Assembly (NCBI RefSeq): GCF_028401425.1
Contig: NZ_JAQOMS010000002.1
Coordinates: 1,798,001 to 1,862,000 of the forward strand
DNA: 64,000 nt
Reading direction: 5' to 3'
From: Psychrosphaera algicola
Lineage (GTDB): Bacteria; Pseudomonadota; Gammaproteobacteria; Enterobacterales; Alteromonadaceae
The position numbers were made by a program, and so were the translations under genes. Below, in pieces: positions 19,762 through 29,596 of this stretch. The number at the start of each line of letters is the position of its first letter. Position 1 is the stretch's first letter. The notes beneath the pieces were generated by a model. The model had not been told where the DNA came from, ran no database searches, and was given only the letters and a program-made list of their open reading frames with translations.

Positions 19762-20598
19762 TCAACTGTTTTTGGCCACGGTTTTATAGTTTAGCCAGTA
19801 TCTTCTCTCTGACTCATTTGGTGCCAAACCGCCATTATGCTGATGCGGCCTAACTTGACTGTAATAGCCAATAATATATTTCGTGATATCTATCTTGGCT
19901 TCATTAAAACTACGATAGCCTACCGTTGGAACCCATTCTGTCTTTAGACTTCTGAAAAATCGCTCCATCGGTGCGTTGTCCCAGCAATTTCCGCGACGGC
20001 TCATGCTTTGTGTTATCTGGTAACGCCACAGCCTCTGTCTGAATTTTCGGCTCGTGTAATGACTGCCTTGGTCACTGTGAAACATCACGTTTTCAGGTCT
20101 GCCACGTAGCTCGTAAGCCATTGTTAGTGCTTTGACTGTTAATTCGCTGTCAGGTGAGTGTGACATTGCCCACCCAACAGGTTTTCGAGCGAACAAATCA
20201 ATCACGACAGCTAAATAGGCCCAACGATTTCCTGTCCATATGTACGTCACATCGCCGCACCAGACTTGATTAGGCGCAGTTACATCAAACTGACGACCAA
20301 GCAAGTTAGGTATTGCCACATGCTCCTTTGAGCCTTTCTTATAAGCATGTTGTGGTATCTGACAACTCACTAAATTAAGCTTTTTCATTAACTTAGTAGC
20401 CCGGTATCGACTCAACGTTACGTCACTTTCATCTTGTGTAATGATTTCACTGATTGTTCTGGCACCTGCGGAGCCACCGCTTAACTCATGAGCATTCTCA
20501 ACCTTCTTTAGTAATACTTGATGCTCGACTGACGGCGAATTATCTCGTTTCAGCCAATATTTAAAGCTGCTACGATTAACACCGAAGACATCACACAA
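19762..20598 (-). CDS. IS3-family transposase OrfB (DDE), copy 2
   Basis: 278 residues, nearly identical to the first copy, with scattered substitutions (for example SVEHQVLLKK for SLEYQMLLEK near the start) and the same DDE residues (CGDVTYIW, FHSDQGSHYT, NAPMERFFRS). The OrfAB fusion frame is again broken at 20614-20619, CCTTAG on this strand where CCTGG would restore it, the same lesion as in copy 1. Confidence 0.9.
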   Translation of the reverse strand: MCDVFGVNRSSFKYWLKRDNSPSVEHQVLLKKVENAHELSGGSAGARTISEIITQDESDVTLSRYRATKLMKKLNLVSCQIPQHAYKKGSKEHVAIPNLLGRQFDVTAPNQVWCGDVTYIWTGNRWAYLAVVIDLFARKPVGWAMSHSPDSELTVKALTMAYELRGRPENVMFHSDQGSHYTSRKFRQRLWRYQITQSMSRRGNCWDNAPMERFFRSLKTEWVPTVGYRSFNEAKIDITKYIIGYYSQVRPHQHNGGLAPNESERRYWLNYKTVAKNS

Positions 20599-20646
20599 TA
20601 TTTTTATTGGATACCTTAGCTTTATGGCTCTGATTGAGTTTTTCGA

Positions 20647-20958
20647 TTAATTCGAATTGTTCAGTGAGTCCGACATCAACAGAGCCGTAGCCTTTTTTAG
20701 AATTTCCTTTTCTAATTCAATGCGTTCAATTTTCTTTTCAAGCTCTCTTATCCTAAGCTGCTCGGGAGTCATGGGTGTTGCTTTAGGCGCTTTGCCTTGC
20801 CGTTCTTCTTTTAACTGTTTAACCCATTTACCAATCGTCGAATAACCCACATTCATGGCCTTAGCTGCTTCTTCATGGGTATAACCATGATCGAGTACCA
20901 ATTGTGCCGTTTCTAATCTAAATTCTGGGCTGAAATTTTTACGTGACTTCTTAGCCAT
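20647..20958 (-). CDS. IS3-family transposase OrfA, copy 2
   Basis: Identical in protein sequence to OrfA of copy 1 (MAKKSRKNFSPEFRLETAQL to LLMSDSLNNSN), with the helix-turn-helix and coiled coil intact and the A6G frameshift string near the end. Confidence 0.9.
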   Translation of the reverse strand: MAKKSRKNFSPEFRLETAQLVLDHGYTHEEAAKAMNVGYSTIGKWVKQLKEERQGKAPKATPMTPEQLRIRELEKKIERIELEKEILKKATALLMSDSLNNSN

Positions 20959-21033
20959 TATCTTCACCTAATACTGTTATGATTCAATCATAACATCCTC
21001 TAATTAGGTGGCCAAAATCACTATGCCACTACA

Positions 21034-21414
21034 TTCCCTAGCTTGTAATAAGAGTCGAGCCACAGCGATATTAGGGATCTCCAACCAAGTGCAGAGGAGG
21101 TACATAATTCGCTTTCAATTAGCTCATGATTTCAGAACAAAAACGTCATTCCAAATCAACAGAAACAACGTCATTCCCTAGCTTGTAATAAGAGTCGAGC
21201 CACAGCGATATACAGAACCTCCAACCAAGTGCAGAGGAAGTACATAATTCGCTTTCAATTAGCTCATGATTTCAGAACAAAAACGTCATTCCAAATCAAC
21301 AGAAATAACGTCATTCCCTAGCTTGTAATAAGAGTCGAGCCACTGCGATATTCAGAACCTCCAACCAAGTGCAGAGGAAGTTATAAATATCAGCAACTCT
21401 GACCCCACTGGTCG
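21034..21414. repeat. right flanking repeat, part 2 (REP array ending in motif C)
   Basis: Continuation of the REP array after IS copy 2: three further A units (CCCTAGCTTGTAATAAGAGT, CTCCAACCAAGTGCAGAGGA), ending with ACTCTGACCCCACTGGTC at 21388-21414. Motif C stops 22 bases from the GH95 stop codon. Confidence 0.8.
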
Positions 21415-21435
21415 CTCCCACTTCGTAACATGCTT

Positions 21436-23713
21436 TTAAAAATGTACAATTTTAGGGGTATTAGCTTTCAGGCTAATATGTTTATTCTTGTTCTTATAAA
21501 TGAGCTTGAAATCGCCACCATCAAGCGCATTTAACGTCGCTGACACGAGTTTATTTTTCTGCCATTTTAGGTCAACTACGATATTACCTCGAGCACGTAG
21601 CCCAGTGATTTCCCTTCGGACCAAACGTCTGGTAAGGCGGGTAAAAACTCTATGCTACCGGTGTGAGATTGTAATAACATTTCGGCAACAGCATTAGTTG
21701 CGCCAAAGTTCCCATCGATCTGGAAAGGTGGATGCGTATCAAAGAGGTTTGGTAGAACCCTTTTTGAAAGCAGATTGCCAAACAAAGTGTGGGCACGATT
21801 ACCATCAAGCAGACGAGCCCAGAAGTTTATCTTCCAAGCAAGAGACCAACCTGTACCGCTGTCGCCGCGAAACTTTAATGAAACTTTGGCTGCTTCTGTT
21901 AATTCTGGGGTTCCTCGCGGTGTTATTTGTCGCCCAGGTGCAAGCCATAAAGATGATTCACGTGGCGATGAGTGTCTTGCGGATCATCTAAGTCTTCTTT
22001 CCACTCTTGTAGTTGTCCGTGTTTACCAATTTTTAATGGCGAAAGTCTTGAACGCATATTGCGCCAAAGAGTGACTTTATCAGCATCAACTTCAAGGATT
22101 TCTGCAGCTTCAATACAGATACTTAAAATATCGTATGCAACTTGTTGGTCCATGGTACTACCCACTGTGATAGGACCATGCTCAGGTGAAAATGAAGGTG
22201 ATGATACAAGCGTACCATCGTCATCTACTGTTAGGTATTGCTCCCAGAATAATACAGCCTCTTTGAGTATTGGGTAGGCAGTGTTTTGTAAATAAGTTTT
22301 ATCTCGACCGAAGTTATAATGCTCCCATGTATGGCGCGAAAGCCACGCTGCCGCGTTAGGCGCATAACCCCAATTAAACTTCCAACCCGGAGCGGTAAAT
22401 CCGAAAGTATTAATCATCGTATGCGCAACCCAACCCTCGGCATCATAATATTCTTTCGCAGTCACACGACCTGGTTCACGTAGACTATCGATAAACTCAA
22501 TTAATGGGGTTACCGTCTCCGCCAAATTAGTCGTTTCTGCCATCCAGTAATTCATCTGCAGATTGATGTTAGCGTGGTAGTCACTAGTCCATTGAGGGTT
22601 ATTACTATTGTTCCACACTCCTTGTAGGTTAGCTGGAAGACTACCGGGCCGTGAAGAGGCTATCATCATGTAGCGGCCAAAATTAAACAGCAAAATTTCA
22701 AGGCCACGGTCATCACGTGATTCCTTATAGTTTTGAATGCGCTCATTAGTCGGCGTAGTGAAATTATCCTTACCAGCAATGTTTAGTTTAACGCGGTTAT
22801 ATAACGTTTGATGATCTGTTCGATGTGACTCACGAATATTGTCGTAGCCTTTTTCAACTGCTTTAGTTATCGCTTTCTCGGTAATAGCAAGGTAATCAGT
22901 ACCTTTGTATTCAGGGTAACTTTGTTTGTATTCAGTTGCGGCAACTTGATAAAGTACAACACTGTCCGCGCCTTTTATGATGATGCGCCCATTGACCAGT
23001 TCGCGAGAGCCACCGTTGTTGACGGCAATTAAGCGCATTTGCCACTTCATTTTGTTGCCATGAACATTTCCTTCATAAGAAAATCCACCAGCAATCGTTT
23101 TCGTTTTTGTCAATTGTTGAGCGGATTTAAAATCGATATCCAAATTGATAGACGCATTTTGTGAAGCTTCAAAGCGATGTACCAATAAACGATCCGGGTA
23201 CGAGGCAAAATGGGTGCGTGTAAAGATCACATTGTCATCTTTATAAGAGACTAATGCCTCTGCCTTTTTAAAATCAAGGGAACGACGATAGTCGGTAACC
23301 TGATCATGCCCTGTCTTAATGATGAGAGAACCAAAGTTTTGGTATGCGCCATACGCACGTTGGTTGCCTACTAATTTCTTAGACGCTAGCTTAGAGGCTT
23401 GTTGGTCTTTGCCAGCTTTGAATAAACTCTGGACTTCCTTAAGATATTTAGCTCGGCCTTGGTAATTACCTCCTTGATAGTCGGCCCACATGCCTTTACC
23501 ACCATCCCATAAGGTTTTTTCGTTAAATTGAATCACTTCGGTGCCCACTTTTCCGAAAATCATCGCTCCCATATAGCCATTGCCAATAGGCAATGCTTCT
23601 CGTTCCCAGCCTTTAGCCGGTTTGTCATACCAAGAACCATCGAAATTTTTGGCGGGTTCAGCAAAAGCCGCAGCAGCGTAAAAAATGGACAATATTAATA
23701 ATAGTTGTTTCAT
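21436..23713 (-). CDS. GH95 alpha-L-fucosidase / alpha-L-galactosidase, secreted
   Basis: About 760 residues once two breaks are joined. Signal peptide MKQLLLILSIFYAAAAFA, then an N-terminal GH95 beta-domain (WEREALPIGNGYMGAMIFGK, FNEKTLWDGG), and the (alpha/alpha)6 catalytic part with RPGSLPANLQGVWNNSNNPQ, DYHANINLQMNYWMAETTNL, SSPSFSPEHGP and, after the first break, LLDGNRAHTLFGNL and PPFQIDGNFGATNAVAEMLL. These are hallmarks of GH95, which removes 1,2-linked L-fucose or L-galactose by inversion. The first break is beside a CCTGGG (a lost C near 21940); the second is a lost A near 21617. It is 35 bases downstream of the sulfatase in the same operon. Confidence 0.9.
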
Positions 23714-23748
23714 TTTAGTTTGATTTCTCATTCAATTAAGTTAATAAG

Positions 23749-25289
23749 TTAAGGCCAAGCCGAGTCAAATTCTTTATCAAAAATTTCTTTTAAGCGTTTG
23801 GCAACATCAGGGTATTGCTTAATCACATTGTTTTCTTCAAGATGGTTTTCACGCAAAGAATAGAGTTGCTGAGTACCATCCTTGAATTGAGAAAATTTCC
23901 AGCCCTTGTTATCAATCACCACACCTTTCATTTTTTACCGCCACGAACAAATATCCAGTTGTGCTCCTAGCTCTCTTTGCCAAGTAATGTCGGCAGATAA
24001 GATAGTCCATCTTTTTTGGCAATACGCTCATCAGTAGATTTAACAATGCTTGCTAGGGTCGGTAAAAAATCGTAATGCGTGGTAAGGCGATTTGTTTTAG
24101 TGCCGGGGGCTATATGTCCGGGCATACGTACAATCATTGGTGTAAGAATACCACCTTGGAAAGCAGACCATTTCATATTAGCCATTCCCGCCCCCCATTA
24201 AAGATGTCTCCGCCATTACTTGTACGCCACTTGTTTTTCTCGAAGTCAGCTTGGCTGCCATCCATCAGTTTATTTTTACGGGACTTTGGCAAAAAGCCTT
24301 GTTTATTTTGGTAATAAGTTTCGTGACCATTATCAGAGGTGAAAAAACGATGGTATTTTCATCCATACCGAGAACTTTTAGCTCCTGCATAATCAGACCA
24401 ACGTGGTCGTCTAACATTTTAACCATACTGGCATACTTTTTTTCTGACAGGGTTAAATCTTCCCGATTGATATAATCAGGGTGTAGTTTATTAATCGCAA
24501 CAGGACCGTGTGGCAACTGCGTGCTGTGATAAAGAAAAAACGGTTTGTCTTTATGGTTTTTTTATGATCACGCATGAAGCTCAGCATCTCATTTAACAAC
24601 ACATTTTGAGAATAAGTTTCACCACCTGTTCCTACTGGTTCTTTACCTGACTCACTGCGCTTGCCTGCATTAGCATAAGGATTTCCTTTGAGTGGAAGCT
24701 TATTGCCGTTCTTCCATAAATAAGATGGATAAAATCCATGTGCACGTGCGTGGTCGTAATAACCCACATAATGATCCCAACCATGGCGCGTAACTCGCTC
24801 GTGCCACGTTAAAAAGCCAGTATCTAGTTTGCCAAATTGAGCAGTGCGATAACCAACATCTTTGGCTACTTGAGCTAAAAACAGCGTGTCATCATCTATT
24901 CGCGCTTTAGCGTTGAGTTTTTGTATATGTTTATCGTATTGACGTTGCCACTGCTCATCTGAGAGCTTAGGGGTATTTCGATCAAGCTTAACTATAAAAC
25001 CACCTTTGCTATGTGGCCCCGCCCCGATTCGACCATCATGCAGACCATTAAGTAGGCTCCACCGTGCAGGGGCACAGTAGGTGTTAGCATGATAATTGGT
25101 AAACTCTATTCCTTCTTGCGCTAAAAGATCGATGTTAGGTGTCGTAATTATTTTTTGACCATACCGACTCAGCATTCCCATCCCTAAATCGTCGGCAAAA
25201 ATAAGGACTACATTAGGTCGCTGCGTAGCAGAAGAACCATAAGACATAACAGTGAACCAAAGAATTAAAATAGCCGATAATATTTTCAT
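23749..25289 (-). CDS. family S1 sulfatase, secreted, several frame breaks
   Basis: Signal peptide MKILSAILILWFTVMSYGSS, then RPNVVLIFADDLGMGMLSRY (metal-binding Asp pair) and the formylglycine motif CAPARWSLLNG (C-x-P-x-R). Later segments are FFLYHSTQLPHGP, VFFTSDNGHETYYQ, MKWSAFQGGILTPMIVRMPG and the C-terminal GVVIDNKGWKFSQFKDGTQQ. About 514 residues. Four breaks are homopolymer losses and one is TAG at about 23968, where CCTGG on the plus strand (CAG, Gln, on the coding strand) is expected. It hydrolyses sulfate esters, here probably of an algal polysaccharide, and precedes the GH95 gene. Confidence 0.85.
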
Positions 25290-26198
25290 TATGTTATATC
25301 TCTTTATATGAGAATTAATTTCTAACATTAAAACGAACAATGTAAATTCGATTAAATTTATTCTTAACTCGGCCCCTGTGGTTACCATGGTAACGGGACA
25401 AAGTTTGTTTGGTTAAGGATAACAATATCTACACATGTATTATTTGTATAATGCGTTCCAAACTGCTCTAAGTGCTTACTTGTTTATGATAAATGGTATT
25501 GCTCTTATCCTTTAGAGATAGCACAAAGGGAGAATGATGAATTGATACTCTCCGTTTAAATTTTTAGCTAAAGTCTAAATACCAAATTTTATTTTTAGTA
25601 ATGTACGACGACGCATTTTTAAATGTTCCCAATTTTAAACCGTCTACTTATGTAAACAGTTTCTACCCAGAAAACCGTAATTTTTAGCAGCCACAATATT
25701 ATAATTTTGGAACAACAGGAGGGAGCCCGGCATTTCCGCGCCTAGCTGAGTTGGGTTTTCTAGCAATAGCCAGCTTTTAGGTATGAGTTTGCGCATTGCT
25801 ATACGCAAAAATTTCGTCTTCTAGTAACTACTAACGTCAAATCAATCGCATTAACCACATTAAAAAATTGAACTAAAAGTAAAATAAATACCGAGATGAC
25901 ATTTATTTATCCAGAACAAGATTAATAAAAATTTAGAAAACCTCCCCAACTTTTAGAGCTGATAAATAGTATTCAAAGATGGTGTTAGTTTAGACAAGAT
26001 GGCCATATCAAAACTAGTGGACCATAAACTGTCAGTCAATTTCACTGTTTTTTCACAAACCCGCTTTTTAGTCTCCTTTTACTTAGAATATAAATCAGCC
26101 CGACGATATTTGGAATTTGCAGCCAGTTGCACTAGAAGTTAGAAATATCAGCAACTCTGACCCCACTGGTCGGAAAATCAAGGTGAAAGAATTAAATG
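25290..26198. other. long intergenic region with an orphan TTTCAC box
   Basis: About 900 AT-rich bases with no supported gene. It holds the sulfatase promoter region, an orphan TTTCAC-N5-TTTCAC box at 26040-26056 and a degenerate REP end with motif C (26146-26172) just past the histidine kinase stop. The gene once driven by the orphan box may have been lost. Confidence 0.5.
26040..26056 (+). promoter_or_regulatory. TTTCAC-N5-TTTCAC box, orphan copy
   Basis: TTTCAC at 26040-26045 and 26051-26056. The surroundings CTGTCAGT...CACAAACCCGC resemble the box region before the gene at 33040, but no ORF follows. Confidence 0.5.
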
Positions 26199-27514
26199 CT
26201 ATGTGAGTTCTATCGCAATCTTGGTTCCCCGCTCACTTGAAACGGTTAGTCGCCAGTCTTGGTGTTCACATAGTCGTTTTACTATAGATAATCCAAATCC
26301 ATAACCTGTGCTTTGGTCGCCTTTAACGGCGGGATCGGTTATTTTTTCAGAAAGGTTTGGCTCAATGCTATAGGTCCGGTGTCGGCAATAACCAAAGTGT
26401 TATTTTGCATTTCGATTGTGACGTTTCCTTGTTGTGTATATTGAAATGCATTTCCAATTAAATTGTCTAGCAACACTTTTAACATGCCAGACTGGGCATA
26501 AACTTCGACATTGCAGCTATCGTCCACATCAACTTGAATTGGCTTGTTGTTGATAAGGTGGCTTTGGTCAATTACCGATTGTTCGATTAAAGGCAGGATC
26601 TTAATGTGGTTTTTAGTTGCTTCAGTATGTTCTTCTCTAGCAAGCGTTAACAGTGTAATAACCGTTTGTTCCATTAGCGTACTAGCCTGAGAAATACGGT
26701 CAATGATAGGTTTAATCACAGGAATTGAATCTAGATTATTATAAACCTCCACCGCATTTTTGATCACAGCAACGGGCGTTCTTAGCTCGTGACTTACATC
26801 TCGAGTAAAACATTTCTCCCTTAGTAAACTTTGATTCATTCTGGTCAATGTACTTTCTAGGGTATGTGCCAATTTGCCAATCTCATTATTGGGAAACTGC
26901 TTTGCAAATGAATCGGGAATGTTTTCTGGCGCTACGCCGTGAACTAAGTCTGCAAGTTGTTTTAACGGTCTTGCGGTTTTTCTGCCTAATTGCCATGCAA
27001 TAACAAAAGCAAATAGCACCAATATAAATCCCGCAATGAACATTGTCTTTAATAAATTTTTACTGATAGGACGAACTAACAACATTTCGCTGACTTCTGC
27101 CACAAGGTAAATATTTTCAAATTTTGGCAGTGCCAGCAAGTGATAATGACGGCCATCTTCTCCAGAAAATTCTTTCCTGTTGGGCTCATCAATAAATCGT
27201 GATTTTATATCCTTTGGCAGGGAGTCCTTAGAGAAGTATAACGTCATGTAACTGACACGAGGCGCCGGCCAGCTTTGAGTTTTGTTGAAACCTTGTTGAA
27301 GATAATGCGCTTCTTGATTGACTTCTCGTTCGATAAATTCATCTTCTATATTGTACAATAAGACAAAACAGAACATTCCCCACACAGCAGAAACAAACAG
27401 GGTAAATAAGCAAAATTGACTGACAATTTTGCCACTTAAACTATGGAACTTTTGCCCTGTTGTATGGCCGAGTATCTGCGATTGTGGGGTTGGATTAATT
27501 TTATTATGCGTCAT
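26199..27514 (-). CDS. sensor histidine kinase of two-component system, frameshifted
   Basis: About 439 residues. A membrane segment at about 30-55 (IVSQFCLFTLFVSAVWGMFC), a periplasmic sensor of about 90 residues, a second membrane segment (MFIAGFILVLFAFVIAWQLG), HAMP, the HisKA box FTRDVSHELRTPVAVIKNAV with the phosphorylated His, and HATPase_c with LLDNLIGNAFQYT (N box) and GYGFGLSIVKRLCEHQ (G2 box). The frame breaks in the G1 box: plus strand CTATAGG at 26369-26375, where CCTGG restores DTGPGIEPNLSEK. It overlaps the response regulator stop by one base (TAATG), so it is co-translated. Probable targets carry TTTCAC boxes nearby. Confidence 0.9.
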
Positions 27515-28203
27515 TATTTTTTCACGTCCAATACAAAGCCAATACCATGCAACGTTTTAATCATGGGGTAATCAAATGGTTTATCTAACGTATTCCTAAG
27601 TTGGTATATGTGTGATCTAAGCGCATCCGATTCTGTTGGCTCGTCGCCCCATAATTTTTGAGATAAGGTTGAACGACTCACTACTTGAGGAAACGCTTCG
27701 GCTAATATTGTCAAAATCCGATAACCCATTGTGTGTAGCTCTAGTGGTTTTTCTTCACGAGTGACCAGTTGTTTTTTTCGATCGATGACCAACTTATCAA
27801 ACGTTAAAATGTGGTTAGTTTGCAACAAATGTCGCCGAGATAAAGCTAAACAGCGTACTTCAAGTTCTTCCAAAGAAAACGGTTTTGTCAGGTAGTCGTC
27901 TGCGCCCGTTGTAAAACCCGAAATTTTATCCTCAATGCTATCTCTTGCGGTAAGCATGATTATTGGCACATGGTGACTCGCCTGAAGGCGTAACTGGGTG
28001 CAAACCTCAAGGCCACTCATAACGGGTAAATTTAAGTCTAAAATGACAACGTCATAATGATTGGCTAACGCCAGCTTAAATCCCTGTTCTCCTTGGGTTG
28101 CGAAGTCTAATACATGACCTTTATTTTCCATGTATTCAGCAATGTTTTGAGCTATGTTTTGTTGGTCTTCAACGACCAAAATGTATAGAGATTGCGTATT
28201 CAT
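27514..28203 (-). CDS. OmpR-family response regulator
   Basis: 229 residues. Receiver domain with YILVVEDQQNIAQNI (acidic pair), phospho-acceptor Asp in VVILDLNLPVMSG and the Lys in YLTKPFSLEEL; then a winged-helix DNA-binding domain (FDKLVIDRKKQL ... TESDALRSHIYQLRNTLDKP ... TLHGIGFVL). OmpR-family regulators bind direct repeats about 11 bp apart as head-to-tail dimers, and just such repeats (TTTCAC-N5-TTTCAC) lie before three neighbouring transcription units, so these are its likely sites. It follows the DJ-1 gene after 79 bases. No TTTCAC box lies directly before it, so it may be read from the upstream promoter. Confidence 0.93.
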   Translation of the reverse strand: MNTQSLYILVVEDQQNIAQNIAEYMENKGHVLDFATQGEQGFKLALANHYDVVILDLNLPVMSGLEVCTQLRLQASHHVPIIMLTARDSIEDKISGFTTGADDYLTKPFSLEELEVRCLALSRRHLLQTNHILTFDKLVIDRKKQLVTREEKPLELHTMGYRILTILAEAFPQVVSRSTLSQKLWGDEPTESDALRSHIYQLRNTLDKPFDYPMIKTLHGIGFVLDVKK

Positions 28204-28282
28204 GTCTTTCTCAGATTAAACGTTCCTTAACGCAAATTAGTAAAGTTTACTTTAAGGACTCATTAGCTAAAGGTCCGTTTTG

Positions 28283-29512
28283 TTACAGTGCTTTTAACAT
28301 GTCCTGCGCCGGTTTAAAATCAGGATTTCCAGCAAGCAATTGTTGTAATGTCGCTTTTGCCTTTGTTGTTTGTCCCAATTTTGACTGTATTTTTGCAATT
28401 TCCATATCCAGTCGTGGATTATTAATGGCCTTTTGCGCAGCACTCATAAGCGTTAATGATTGCTCAAACTCTCGGGTTGTCTTCGCATTTTTATGAAAAT
28501 AGAAGCCATACATACCAACTAATGGTAAATGATATTGCCCCGGCGTTTGTTCCGCTTGGTCATCAGAACCACTTAAGGCGGAAGTAAGTACATTGAGTGC
28601 AGCGGTGTCACCTGACAAAAACTTTGCAACAACTGCCAAGGTTTTATCTTCGATATCCATATCGGCTTTAACCGGCGTCATGCCCAAATGTTTAACTAAA
28701 GCGTTGGCAACTGCCACTGTCGAAGTCGGATTTTGCCCAGTAATTAAGCGGTCATCTATTGCGACGTGACTTAACATGATTTGACTCGATTGGAACTTAG
28801 CACCATGTTCGACAAGTTTATCTTCTAATAAAAACTCAAATTTGCTTAACCACTTTTTACCAAACAACATTTCCTCTTCGTTGGTAAAGCTGTTTATAGC
28901 CTTATTGGCAACCAAATAACTGCCATCATCGAGCTTTACGTTTACGAAGGCTGCTGGGCCGTGACATACAGCAGATACAATGCCTTGATTTTGATATATC
29001 TGGGCGATCAGCTTTTGCAATGCCGTGTCATTTGGTAGGTCAAACATAGCCCCTTTGCCACCTACAACAAATACAGCGTCGTAATCATTGGCATCCAACA
29101 CACTTGTTCCAATTGTGTTATTCAATTGTGCCATAATGGTTTTGTCAGCGAGCACCTTTGCATTATAGGGTTTGTTGGGATCAAATTTATCCGCTTCTAC
29201 TTTGCCACCGTTAGGACTTGCGATATCAATTGCTATGCCATTTTCCTTAAATACGGAATACGCTTTTGCAAACTCGTCAAATTCATACCCTGGGCGTTCT
29301 TCTCGTTTGATGAGCGCTTTTTCTTTAGATTGCTCGCCTGCGGGTTCTGCACCTTGCCCATATCCGCTGACAACCATTAAAATTTTAATGTCAGTTAATT
29401 CTGCTTGCGATGCTTTTACTTGCTTTGCATTTACTTGCGTTATTATCGTGGTCACAGCCAACAAGGTAAATAAAGTAATAAGTTTACCAATGCGTTGTTT
29501 TACATTTTTCAT
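28283..29512 (-). CDS. periplasmic DJ-1/PfpI-family protein with TPR-like tail
   Basis: 409 residues. Signal peptide MKNVKQRIGKLITLFTLLAV to about residue 29, then a class I glutamine-amidotransferase-like fold of the DJ-1/PfpI/Hsp31 type with the nucleophile elbow AVCHGPAAF (Cys183-His184) and a conserved acidic residue in PGYEFDEF. The last about 100 residues are helical and end in a TPR-like repeat (MEIAKIQSKLGQTTKAKATL). Family members act as glyoxalases, deglycases or chaperones; a periplasmic form is less usual. A TTTCAC box (29553-29569) lies 41 bases before the start. It precedes the two-component pair in the same direction. Confidence 0.88.
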   Translation of the reverse strand: MKNVKQRIGKLITLFTLLAVTTIITQVNAKQVKASQAELTDIKILMVVSGYGQGAEPAGEQSKEKALIKREERPGYEFDEFAKAYSVFKENGIAIDIASPNGGKVEADKFDPNKPYNAKVLADKTIMAQLNNTIGTSVLDANDYDAVFVVGGKGAMFDLPNDTALQKLIAQIYQNQGIVSAVCHGPAAFVNVKLDDGSYLVANKAINSFTNEEEMLFGKKWLSKFEFLLEDKLVEHGAKFQSSQIMLSHVAIDDRLITGQNPTSTVAVANALVKHLGMTPVKADMDIEDKTLAVVAKFLSGDTAALNVLTSALSGSDDQAEQTPGQYHLPLVGMYGFYFHKNAKTTREFEQSLTLMSAAQKAINNPRLDMEIAKIQSKLGQTTKAKATLQQLLAGNPDFKPAQDMLKAL

Positions 29513-29552
29513 TTGTTTCTCCTAAGTATTGCGCTAGTGTTGCAAAGCTGAC

Positions 29553-29569
29553 GTGAAACAAATGTGAAA
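29553..29569 (-). promoter_or_regulatory. TTTCAC-N5-TTTCAC box before the DJ-1 gene
   Basis: On the reverse strand TTTCAC-ATTTG-TTTCAC, hexamers at 29564-29569 and 29553-29558, 11 bp apart, 41 bases upstream of the ATG. The same arrangement and strand sense relative to the gene occur before the ABC operon and the gene at 33040. Confidence 0.65.
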
Positions 29570-29596
29570 CGATTTAAAGCACTATATAACTTACGC

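Larger units (their letters stand above)
19754..21033 (-). mobile_element. IS3-family insertion sequence, copy 2 (1280 bp)
   Basis: Same tips (TGTAGTGG/CCACTACA), length and ORFs as copy 1, opposite orientation. It sits inside a REP unit with a 3-bp duplication TTC (19751-19753 and 21034-21036), so it arrived after the REP array was duplicated. The two inverted copies bracket the island core and could invert it by recombination. Confidence 0.93.
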
